Below are positions 22,997 through 34,800 of a stretch of 64,000 nt of DNA, piece by piece. Position 1 is the stretch's first letter, and every line of letters starts with the position of its first letter. The position numbers were made by a program, and so were the translations under genes. The notes beneath the pieces were generated by a model. The model saw only the letters and a list, made by a program, of their open reading frames with translations. It made no database searches and was not told where the DNA came from. The stretch comes from Spirodela intermedia. Lineage: Eukaryota; Streptophyta; Magnoliopsida; Alismatales; Araceae. Location of the stretch: positions 1,809,001-1,873,000 of the forward strand of contig LR746278.1 of NCBI GenBank assembly GCA_902729315.2, written 5' to 3'.

Positions 22997-25114
22997 TCAC
23001 TCTTTCATGTCTGAGTGGGAGGAGACATCTTCTTCCTTGCCCTCGGGGCTCCCGCAGATGAGGTGTATCCGCCGCTTGCTCAGCTTCGGCCGCTTCTCGG
23101 TGATGGCAATGGAAATGTCGTTGGGGAAGAGGTCTCTGAGGACGAAGGCGTGGACGACGGTGGAGACCAGGAGAGCCGACACGGTGAACGTGGACATGGC
23201 GGAGAGGGCGACCGACAACACCTGGGTGAACGGGGACTTCACCTTCGCCGAGTACTTGATGGCGGCGATGGCGGCACCGGTCATCGGGAAGGTGTACGCC
23301 CACCACGCCAGAGAGAACCTGCAGGACAGCGAAGACCCAGATCAGGTCAAGGTCGGATCAAGATCAGGTTCAGTCGACATCGTCGGAAAACCCTAGGGAA
23401 CTTGCCTGAATCCTCTGAAGAAGTTAATCCGAACAGCCTGCGCACAAGGAGAAATGCATACCAATAATTAATGGGCGGGTTTCTCGAATAGGAGGAATAG
23501 GGAGAGGTGGGCGGAAGATACTCACGAGGGAGACGTAGAGGAACATGGCGGTGAAGAAAGCGATCCTTGAGACGTAGTCGAAGTCGCCGCGGATCGTCGC
23601 CCAGGCGACGCTGGCGACGCTGGGCGCCGCGACGAAGAGGAAGAAGACCGGGTGCAGCTCCTTGGGGAGGGTCACGTTTGTGGGGAGCCGCTGGTAGAGG
23701 GTCACGAAGAGAACGACGTAGTGAGCCAGCCCCACGGCGAAGAAGAGGATGGGGCCTTCCTTGAGTCCCATGGAGGCCCCCAGCAAGGCCCCCACGAAGT
23801 TGCCAACAATGGCGAGATGGTTCGAAGGGTTGGCCACTTTGGAGAGCCGCCGCTCCCCACCGGACATCCACTGGCCGTAGATCTTAAGCTCCAGGCACAG
23901 AATCGGCGCCATGAGAACGTACCAGAGCCCATAGTGGAGCTTCCCCGCGACGGCAGGAGGGACACCGATGGACAGGAAGAGGCAGGCGATCCACGGGGCG
24001 AAGAAGAAGTTGACTCGTACAGGGTGGTAGTACTCCCTCCGGACGGCCTCAAAGTAGAAAACGACCTTGAGGGCGTAGGCGGAGGAGACGGTGACCATCA
24101 GCGCCAGCGCTGTGCACCAGAGGGCGAAGTTGGCGTAGCGGCTAACGTGGAGGAACTTGGTGGAGGGGGACGTAGCCAGCGTCTTCCACAGTATGGCCTG
24201 GCTGCTCACGCCGAGGCAGATCCCGAAGGAGGAGATGGGGAATCGGAGGAGGAAAGGCCACAGCTTGTCTTCTGGGAGCACCGACTCCTCCGATGGCTGC
24301 GAAGAGGACGATAAGACTGTTAAATAAAAAAGGAGCTCAGGTCATCTTGCGGATTAATGTGGGGTTACTCCCGCAGAGATTTTCATTCTGGGTACCTTCA
24401 GCGTGTCCAGCTCCGGCCCCTGCAAGGCGTCGAAGTACCGTTCCACCGGTAGCGCCGCCGCGTGGTCGCCGTTCGGGGAGTCGTGGAGCTCGTCTTCTAC
24501 CTCCGGTGGTCTCCCCCGGAAGTTCGATATCTGCCTCTCCAGTCTCCCAGACCAGGTCTTGAAGGAATCGAAGCGTTTGTCTCTGATCCTCTCACTGTTT
24601 GAGCATTCCGGGTCGATGAACATGGAATCGGCAGCGCCTTCCTTGGTTGCTGCTGTCCTGCTGTTGGCGCTGCCCGCAGGCGCGAGCTGAGAATAGAACC
24701 TCGAAGCATGCCCATGGCCGGCACTTAGTCTCGATTCATCCATGAAGAAGATTGTTCTCATTGCCTCTGGGTGAACTTTGGAAGGGGAAGCCGGCATGGC
24801 GATCGAGACCTGAGGAGGCTGGTTACACTGGATATTAATCCTGCTCCGATATACCTCTGAATCTGCTTCCTGCAGTGGAGAAATTAACAGGCTATGGCAG
24901 CTTGGAAATGACGGATTCATCAGGAACTGATCGGGAAATCGTCGCTTACAGTGCCTGAATGAAGATGAGGGGGGGCGTTTAGAGCATCAGATGGCCATCC
25001 TTGGCTCTTCGTGGCGACTGTGTCTTCAGCAGGATTCAGACCGGGGGCCTCCATGGCGGATAAGTCTTCCGGATGGTTTGGTTTCCTTGAATCTAGCTGG
25101 TATCCACCTTCCAT
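22997..25114 (-). CDS. SLAH3: S-type anion channel, SLAH2/SLAH3 type
   Basis: Plasma-membrane chloride/nitrate channel of the SLAC1 family. Five exons, minus order: 25114-24950, 24869-24396, 24296-23526, 23437-23406, 23318-22997, coding 587 aa. The N-terminal 215 residues are a cytosolic, Ser-rich regulatory region containing FDSFKTWSGRLERQISNFRG and PVERYFDALQGPEL, both hallmarks of SLAH2/3 rather than of SLAC1 or SLAH1/4. The ten-helix channel domain follows: LWPFLLRFPISSFGICLGVS, FFEAVRREYYHPVRVNFFFA, CLELKIYGQWMSGGERRLSK, HLAIVGNFVGALLGASMGL, PKELHPVFFLFVAAPS, then AVRINFFRGFRFSLAWWAYT and LVSTVVHAFVLRDLFPNDIS. Exon 4 is a 32-nt micro-exon whose downstream intron starts with GC (CAG|GCAAGT at 23405). 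SLAH2 versus SLAH3 is undecided. Confidence 0.93.
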
Positions 25115-28100
25115 TAGGAAGTGACGGCAACTACACCATGAAGAAAATCTACTGTTATTGAATGGAGAAAAGATTGTCAGCGGGTAACACTAATTAACGT
25201 AAAAACTATGCTTTTTTTTGCTAACAAGCAGTAAATACCCCTGAATCTAGGAGTCTGAACGTGCCCGGCCCTACTACTCTCCATCTCAAAGAGATAGATA
25301 AATGGGATATATATCGACCGAGCGAGAGAGAGACAGAGAGAGAGTCATCTAACACGTATTCCTGCGAGGCGATCTATGCCGAGACTGTCACATCCCTGGC
25401 TTCTTCAGCCTGTAGCAAAGAACCCTCCTCTCCTCTAGTTTCTAGGGTTCTTCCAAGAACTCCGCTGGGTTTCCGGCGATAAAAATGGGGAGAAAATCTC
25501 GAGAAAAACGAGAAATGCCCCTGAATGACTCGAGAAAGCAGCGTTGATCTTCTCAGTAGGCTGAGAACAAGAAGGAGAAGCTCTGTGTGGATAGAAAAAT
25601 AGGGACTCTCGGCTTTGGAAGCGCCGGCCGGTGATCTCAGTCATGTAAGCCGGCGGAAGTCGCGCGGTCAGGCGGATATCGTCCTCCCCCGATGGTTACC
25701 AGACGATAAGCCTAGGGCAGCAAGCCGCCGCCGGCCACGAAGACAGCAACTCTGTCCGTGTTTATAGAACATACGGTGACCCATGCTCTCAGACCATACT
25801 GCCGGCGATGGCTGACCAACGCCCATCCTTCACGTCGCGGAAAGCCTATGCTCTGAGACCACAGATGGACCCAACGTCAACAGTGAATTCCTTTGTTCTT
25901 CTGCATGAAATCGTTCACGTACCCTGCGAAAGTTTCTCTCTCTAGATACCGTAGGGGGATGAATCGTACATCAAGATTCCACAACCGAGCTCTCCGAAAC
26001 TCTCAATTCGAGCTCGTTCAACAGAAGATTCACATATAACAGAACAGAAGACAGGTCTCTGGTTCCTCGACGGCTCCTCCAAGCAGGAGACGGATGCTGG
26101 ATGGATCAGAGAGGACCTCTGCCTCAGTATCTCTCTACTGGAGCTCCTTAAATGCTGCAACGTTAGGCACAGAACTCATAATCGTTCACGGGAACAAGGA
26201 GAAAAGAACATGGAAAAGAAGAACCTCGAGTCCTATTCTCCTACTGGCGAGCCGAGAGATCTTTCAACGATGGATAGAACAGTTCTCCCCGATTCTTAGC
26301 TTCCGGAGGTGAGCCATTCTCGTCGGATCAGAGTTGTGAGGAAGAACTAGAGGCACCATGAGATGCTCCGACTGGAGATGATGTAAGCTGAAGCGATGGC
26401 CGGAGAGACTACAAGTTTGTTCTAATCTATCATAAACCTACGGGAATGGAATCAAATTGGGGGTATGAGGATAAGTTTCGGATCCACATGCTGTCTATCG
26501 TCTTGTCCGGAGGATCTTTTCGTGATTGGGGGAGGAACTTCATCAAGCTCCATGGAAGGCATCAAAGTGAGGAGACATAATCAGGTTGATCTCTCGTGAA
26601 CAGAATCGCCATCCATGCAAAGGTGATAGCAGGCATATCGAGCAGCCGGAGAATCTCAGGTGGTAAACCCCGGAACTAATAGCTTTCCGGTTAGATTTCT
26701 TGAGGAGAAAGTTTTATGAAGTGAACGAGGAAAACACTCTCTCTCTCTCTCAATCACTCACACACTCACACGCACACAAAGTCGTCAAACGATGAAGCTG
26801 AACAACATCACCGCCATGAACACTACGCAAATGCCGCAGGAAATAGAAAAGAAATCGAGAAGAAGAGCAGCTCAAATACCCAATCAGATGTTCGAACGGG
26901 AAGCTGGAGACGAGTAAGAAGAGTCGCCGAGCGAATCGCCGTGTCCTCTTCGAGATGTCGCTGGGAGCTCTGAACCAGGAAGAGAGCTGCCGTAGATGGC
27001 GGATGGGAACGTGGGGGCACCAAAGCTACAACCCCGAGAAAGAAGAAGAGAGCGGTACAGCTATGGATGCAGATGAGCTCCCGCAACAGCTGTCCAGAAT
27101 GTCTCATATAACTCGGACTCGTCCACATATTTATGGGCGGCAGTGCCTGGAGAAGATAGAGACAGAGATGGAGAGAGAGAGAGAGAGCCAAAAAAAAAGG
27201 CGATCCAAATGAGTAGAAGACGCTAGCTGAAAGAAGGTGCAGATGAGGATTAAAAAATAATTCTTTGATTTCTTCTCGCACGGGATTTCGGTCCCCACGA
27301 CTCGGCGTGCCTGGTGGGCGGCCCATGGCTGCGCTCTCGGCAGAAGTGGAGAAGGCGGCGGAACCCGGCGGCCGCCCTCCAAGGGGAGGACCACCGAGTT
27401 AGCCACTCTTCTGGAAGGTCTGTACCCATTGTGGGCGCCTGCGAGACAGAAGAATCTCACTCACTACGGCCATCCTCTCTCTCTCTCGCTAACTTCCACT
27501 GATAGATCCTAGTCGCTCCTCTCTCTCTCTCTCTCTCTTGCTCTCTTTCTCTCTCTTCTGGTTCTCACCCACGCGTGCGGAAGAGGTGAAAAGGGGAAGA
27601 GGTGGAGCGCATGTTCTCGTCAAAATGGTGGAGACGAGTGGTTGTTCGGTGTGGTGGGGAACGAAGCCACCATTGAAAAAGTGTTGGGGGGGGGGGGGAA
27701 CCGACGTGGACATGGTGAGCCCATAATCTGGACTCAGTTCAGCGCATTTTCCCTCGGGGGGTTAATTTATAAATATCCCTCCCTTCCCCGTCCGGCTTTA
27801 CCGTGGAGAGAAAGTATATAAAATATAAAGCAGGGGTGGGCGGGGGTGGGAGGGGGTAAAGAAAGGTAAAAGAGAGATGAAAAATATTATTCTAGTCCCT
27901 GCAGGTCTCCACGATACGTGGCCGTGTCCGAGTAGCACAGGCTGGAGAGAGAGAGAGGGCTCCGGGAGATTCCGATTCAAGAAGGATAGCGGGCTATCGG
28001 GCCGGCCTACATTCAGGCCCGTATTCTGTTACTTACCGAGCCCATTATCGGGCAGTGAGTTTATCAAATCTAGAATAATACTAATTAATTAATAATTGAA

Positions 28101-28830
28101 TAAATACACAATAAATAAATAAGTCGAAAAGAAGATAAACACGGACAGAGTGGGCCCCCACATAAATGCACATTTTTCATATTTTCGTGAATAATCTTTT
28201 TTTTATAACGTAAAATTGTTAATTAGCCAAATGAATGAATTGATCTGACCTTGGGAACCAATAATCATATAAAATAAAATAAATGGGAGTTAATAGTTGA
28301 CTTTTGCGAAAAATAGAGATTTTGGGCTGAAAAACACCCTTAACCATTTGTAAAAGTCAATGATGATTTGACAACAAAATAAATAGAGTAAGACTAATTG
28401 TGCCCGTTGGCTCCGACGAATGGACATAAAAATTGTGAGCGCCCATTGTCAACGCGGCGGCAGGACTTTGGGTCGTCGCTGACTTCAGTCACTGTCGTTC
28501 GGACGAACCCACCAGGTCGGTCACCCGTTTACAGCGAGTCGGGAGGGGTTGGATCCGGGTCGACTCGGTGAGTTCCCCAAATTTCGAGCTGCGGGTCACG
28601 TTTCCGTCGGTTTTGCAAGAGAAGGCCGCTCAGTGAAATGTTCCTTCCGCTGCAATTTTTCCCGACGAAGGAAGAAATTGGAAACGTTGCCACCACATCT
28701 CCACCTCCGGCTCTCGGGGATCCTCCATTCCCGGCGGAAGACAGCGGTGACGTGTTTTTCTCCTCGGTGGCGTGGTTGATCTGTGCGGAGCTCGGGGTAG
28801 GAGGTGTTTCCAGCCAGAGAAGGGGATCGG
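25115..28830. promoter_or_regulatory. Divergent promoter region between SLAH and the golgin gene
   Basis: 3.7 kb between two head-to-head genes. It has no frame with recognisable protein similarity; the longest minus frame (26823-27326) is Leu/Ser-rich and overlaps CT runs. It holds purine-rich tracts, CT runs near 26740 and 27519, a G homopolymer near 27687, an AT-rich part (28070-28400) and a GC-rich approach to the golgin ATG. Part is probably long 5' leader of either gene, possibly with leader introns, which sequence alone cannot show. Confidence 0.5.
27519..27560. repeat. (CT)n microsatellite
   Basis: CT dinucleotides with a few interruptions; a shorter CT run lies just before it at 27474-27487. 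Confidence 0.85.
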
Positions 28831-31800
28831 ATGATGCGGAACTCGATTGCTACGTACAAGGAGAGCCTCTCTCGGATTGCCAGCGATGTCCAGGAAGCTG
28901 CCGATGAACTCGAGGTGCTGGCACCCCGCGATGGAGAGGAGACGCTGTTCTCAGACCGTCGAATTTCACATCGCTTCGCACAGTCGACATCTCCGAGCGC
29001 CTCTCCTCCGGCGAACGGGATCAATTCCGGATCTAGGGCCGAGGTACTGCACTACAGAAGTTATCGCACTACTCGAGGATTTACAGTCGAATGCGAGAAA
29101 TTTATAAAAGTCGCGCCGAATGTTTCCCGTCTTTGACATCATGGCTGGATTTCTAGGACTGCGTGGTTTAATAGGTCGAATAGGAAAGGGACGAAGATAA
29201 AATGTTTTTGGTGGAATCAATTTGACATGTTCATCGGGAACAGTGATAGTACATAGAAATGCATGTCGTCCTATCTGTGATCCTAAGATCTCTAAAGCTT
29301 TTGTTGAAAGAGCATTACAAATTTGAGAAATTTCCTCCCGTGCAAGGTAATTGCCGAAAATCTAGCTAATTTATAATAAAAAAGATCACAAACCAGGGAT
29401 TGATTCTAATAATTGATATTATTATAAAAACTCGAAGTCTGTAGTCAGTTAGTTTCCAATAAATTTGGACCCCTTTTCATGCAGTGAGGGGCTCAAGAAT
29501 TTGACGAAGTTCTAAGACCATTTAATTGCCAGATTTGAAACGTGTACAGCCTATTCCAAGCATTCCATCCATCTAATGTTTGACCTGCCTGAACGAAGGA
29601 TAGAACAATTGATCATTTTCAGTGACATGCTGTCTGTCAACACTCTACACACTCTTCTAGCTCACAGCAGAAACTATACTATGAAGCAGTGAGCGGTCGA
29701 AAGATAAAAGCTGACTTCATACCCTGTGAGACTAAACTCAGACAGCCATGTGGAAACCGCCGAAAACTGTGCCATGCATCACAAAAATCTAGTCTCGTTG
29801 AAGATGCAATGAAATAAATTAATAATGTAATGAGTGGAAGAAGAAAATAAATCTATGCGACTCCGAACTAAAAGCACTAATGACTCTCATTGCTCTTTCA
29901 ATCTTTAAACACTGTAGAAAGCAGATTTATTTGAACGTACCTACGATATTCAATCACTATCCGAGATTGGGTTGTTAATTTCCTTCCGTAGAATATCTAT
30001 CAGCAAAATAGTTTGTGGATTAAAATGTTACTTTCTTCGTTTTTACAAGAGAATATTTTGACCATCTGAAGAAACTAAGATTGGCTCCTGAGTATCCAAG
30101 ACTGTCTTGTTCTTTTGAGTATGATTAACATAATGTCCTCGGACAATTTTTATATAGTTTTTAGTCTTCCTGCTTGGATTTTGATCCATAAAAAAGTTTC
30201 TACATTTACGTGGCATCATTTAAAGGCTTTCTCTTTTCATGTAGGCTGAACTGCATAAAGCAGAGATTCAAAGGCTCAGGACATCAGAGACAGAAATCAA
30301 GACTTTGGCCATTAATTATGCAGCTATGTTGAAGGAGAAAGAGGTACCTTCCTACGAAATTATTTTCTCTCTTGTTCACATTTCAACATGCTTTTTGGCA
30401 TGAGCAGTCCATGAAGATGTAACTTATTTCGTGGTCATTCTTATTTCTTAAATATTTTTTTTAATTTCTTTCAGTTGATGACTTTGCGCCAGCTTGTTCT
30501 TTCCTTCTGGAATTTTTTTTTGAACCTGCTTTTATATTTCCATTCATTTGTATGCGCGTATGTAAACTCACACGTGCAATTTTGTCTTGTTAAATTTATC
30601 TAGCTTATCTTTTATATGTCTTCACTGTTACATGTATCCATAAATGTGCTTTACTTTTTTTTGGTTAGTTTCAGTTTGCATTTATTTATTTATAGTTACT
30701 TCTGCACAGTTCTGTCCTCAATTTTGTTTAACGTGTAATCCAACTGAGTCTGCAAGAACTTATATTTGCATGTTGTCTCTTTTTTTGTGCTGTTCAATGG
30801 ATGGAGGATGAAAACAGGAGTTGCTAAATGGCGGCTTCCAATTTTTTAGTTTTTCCGCATAAACTGTGAAGTGGTCTACAGAAGTTTGTTACGCAAAGCA
30901 AAAAATGATGGGGGTTTTGAATTTTGTAAAAATAAGCTAAATACATGTAAAGATATGCTAAATTGTCTACTGAAGCCCCTTCACCATGAAATGTTGCATT
31001 CATATGCATTGTTGAAGATGAATATTCTACAGAAGGGCTCTAGCATAACTGTGAAGTGTTTAAGATAACTACGTGATCTGGATTCGGAAGTCACGTCAGA
31101 ATTGCGATCATATTCATTTTTGAACGCAGGGGATATTTGTATTACTCACGCTGCTCATATGCAGGTTGTTTCAGTCATGTCATGCTATATTGGAAATTCA
31201 TTTAACTCCCTTTACTCTGATGGTGTTGGGCGATCACTTCTCTCCACAGAACACACGCCAAAATTAGGGGTTTTAGGATTATATCCTTACTCTCTATCAT
31301 ATTCGGTTTTTCTTGTTCTTCTACTTCAGGAGAGTATTTAGTGTTTTAGATTTCATTACCTTGTGATTGATCTCTTTTTTATTTTCCTAAAGTCTTGGGT
31401 AGATCTTGAGCATTTCTCTGCAGCTGCCTTAGTGTAACTGCTCAACCAATAAGGTAGGTTCTTTAAAACCTGTTTATTGCTTCCACTGTTCAGTATGGCT
31501 TCTGTCTAGTACTTCGCACCAGTGTGTGGAGGATTGTCATCTGGTAGACTGCAGGTTTATAGCTTTGTTTAAATTCTTTGATTCCTTGACCAATCCTGTT
31601 ACCCGGTTTAAACTGTAGAGAGCGGAAAGCAGGAAGGCAACTGGACTTATAATTTTATCTCTTTCTTCCATCCTTTACTGCATATATAGCCCCCCCCCCC
31701 CCCCCAAATTCAATTTTTTCAATATAGATTATAAAAAAATAGCACTAATTCATTTCTGTGCTCATTTCAGCATGATTTACATATTTTGTACTACTATTTT

Positions 31801-34800
31801 GGACAGGAGGAGCTTACTAGGTTACATGAACAAAACAGTTCGCTCAGGAAAAGTTTGGAGACAAAAGCTGCCGTTGCAAATGTTTCGAAACTGGAAAATC
31901 TTGAGGTATGAACGAGTAATCCGATCATGTGGCATCGTGATATTTCAACCAAGTTCCCATACCATAAACGTAACTGTCACCGCTTGAATTGGATCTGTGG
32001 CCGTTGCACTGTTTATGCAGCATCAAATCTAGCCTCTATGCCTTTTTCTTTTACAGTGATGCCTGTCTTCCGCTTCTGTCTAGATCAAGAAATATATTTA
32101 GATCGATTGCCAGACTTTGAGTGTGAAACTTTTCCAGTAGTACGTTTCTATAGAAACAGAAGTCTTGCTAGAATTATTTTGTTTTGTGATGTGTATAAAA
32201 AGTTAATTTTAGAGTATCTTTTCATCTTCATTTCATCGTCGTTGACATAATACTGAGCTTTCCTTGTCATCTTTTTTGTTTTATTTCTTCTGTTGCTTGA
32301 AACACGTGCAGGGATCTGATGGTCAATCAACCAACAGACTGTACAAGTACACATCTCCATCTATTTCTCCTTCTGTTTTAAGCAATGGGCACAGAGGTGT
32401 ATCCAAACAGGAGTATTCAAACAACGGCTCTGTTCAGTTTGGTCAGCTTGAAGGAGCTCAGCAGAAGGTTGGACGTTCACAAGGAGATGAAACTTTACCT
32501 ATTTGTCTTCCCCTCCCCCGCCTCTTTTTACGTCATAGTTTACAAATGTTTCAATTGAACAGTGTACAAGATGGGAACCACATGTTACTGGTTTTCTCCT
32601 TCTGAGGCTTTGACTTAATATAATTTACCTCCTGGCCTGGTTAGGTGTAGTATGGAACCTTGGTGCTTTTATTCTTTTCTGGCTTCCAGAATTAGCTGTA
32701 ATTTCCTTATCTTCCTGACACCGAGATAATGATAGAAAAATATGTACTTGCTGTAGGAAACAGGCTCTCCAGTCAATGGAAGTGGCAGGGCTACGCCACC
32801 AACTCTAGCTAAGTATGTGTCTGAGATCAAGGAACTGAGGTTTCAACTTGAGAATGAACGTGAGAATTCAGCAAACGTACTTCTGAAGTTTCAAGGTAGG
32901 TTTTGGTTTCCACGGAATTTCTTCATTACATCACGTGCTCCAGTTTCCAATATTTTCCCTGCTATTCTATCTTCAGAGCAGCAAAAGCAAAATGAGTCTT
33001 TATCGAAGGAACTTAATGAGTTGAAGATGGAGAGAGAGAAGGTAAGCTGTATTGGCTTTACTTGAACTGTAATTGCACTGTATTATTTTTACTTAAATCC
33101 TTGACATATTCCTCTTTGAAAAAGTTGCTTCAGATTGCTTCGTTGCTGTATTCGTAATTTTTTCCCATCATTTCTTCGATGATGTCTAGAACTTGGAGGT
33201 TTTCCAAACGTCAAAGCATATTTTATTTCCCGAGATGTTGCCATGCCATACACTGCCTGATGAATGTTTATTCCGTATTTTTATTTTCTTGTGTTGTCAG
33301 AATCTTTGTGGCTCTCGTATTATTTTCTGTCAGAATTTATCATGGAATCTTAGATGTCTAAATGAGTCGTGGAGTTGATTTTGGTCTCTCTGTAGGAAGT
33401 TAAGTCTGTTCCAGTAAGCTAGAAATGTACATAGAAGAAGTCAAACTAGTTGGGCTCTTAGAAGCTGTAGGTAGTAAAGGCATTCGACTAACGTTTCCAC
33501 ATTCTTGTGGAGGAGAGGTGATTAGGCAGTTTGAGTTGGGGTATTAAAAAGGAGCAGTTTATAGTTAAGATGTGTTCAAATTAGCGATCTCAAATAATAG
33601 TATTTTTGTGAAGACTTAGATAATGAGGGAATTCGGTGTATCTGTTATATGTTAGATACTGGACAGCAGTTTATGGGCCTCGTGATAGAAAAACCTACAG
33701 GAACACTTTTTAAGGAATTTTGTCAACCAAAGGAGTGGATTCCCAACTTATCTGGAGCAGGCTTCAATTGTGTGAGACATTCCTTGGAAAGGAATAGCCA
33801 TCAGAAGTGGGAAAAGTATATGGATCTTCTGGGAGAGTTCCTCATGAATTGTGGTTTGATAAATTAAACCTTGAATGACAAAAAGCCACGGCCTAGCTTC
33901 TATTTAGGTAAATATTCAACCTTGATTACATATACTATTCGTGTCCGCAGAATAGACCAAAAAACGTATGCTAGCTTGAGGCGTAGGAGATTCCAGGAAA
34001 GTTTTTGTCTTACTGGTTAAAGAGTACTTGCATTTATACATCATATCTCAAGTTCTATGATAGCCTTAGAGCGATGTCAGTTATTTATTAGTTCTCCAGC
34101 AACAAAAAATCAAGTTAGTTTCTATATCTCGTTCAATTATTCTCTTGTGGTTAAGCGTAGTTGCCTTGATTGTATTAGTGCTTCACACATGACCTAAAGC
34201 TTTATGCTGTATGCACATGGCTGTAGGGTATTCTGCTTGTCCATCAAGGATATAAATTCTTATGCTATTAATGTCAGCCCGTGATGTTCAGTAGTTGAGT
34301 TTTTTAGGGCCTTTTCTGGATTTTACTCTTTTGTGGTGCCCTTTTTTCATTTCATTCATCATAACTTTTCTTTCTACCTCCAAACTGGCAGACCTCATTG
34401 GAGATGAAAAAGATGCAGAAAGATATGGACACGAAACTGTCTGAGATAGAACAGTTACAGATTAGCAGAAGGGACAAGGATGAATCCAGTGAATCTCTGG
34501 AGAGATTAAGAAGTTCGATACTGACCTTTCAAAATGAAAACTCAAATCTTAAGGTTGGTGCTTATGTTCATAACGATGTGTACCTTTTTTGTGGTTTACT
34601 TTCTTTTTTCATCAATATTTTTTCTTATAGAGAAGTTCATTAATATATATAAAAAAATCATTGTATTTTAGATTATTTGCATGCTTACTTTTATAACTTT
34701 TTTTCTCTACAGCTGGAGAAATCTCAGCTCGAAGAAAAATTGAGGCGTATAATAGATCAAAGAGAAGAGAAAGTTGAATCAGATGATTCTGTAAAGCTGT

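Noticed and set aside
23567-24314. Long plus-strand open frames across the SLAH gene
   Set aside because: They are antisense to a GC-rich exon with strong channel homology, and are Arg/Gly-rich composition products.
26823-27326. 167-aa minus-strand frame upstream of SLAH
   Set aside because: Leu/Ser-rich, crosses dinucleotide runs, and has no splice-supported partner exons or family resemblance.
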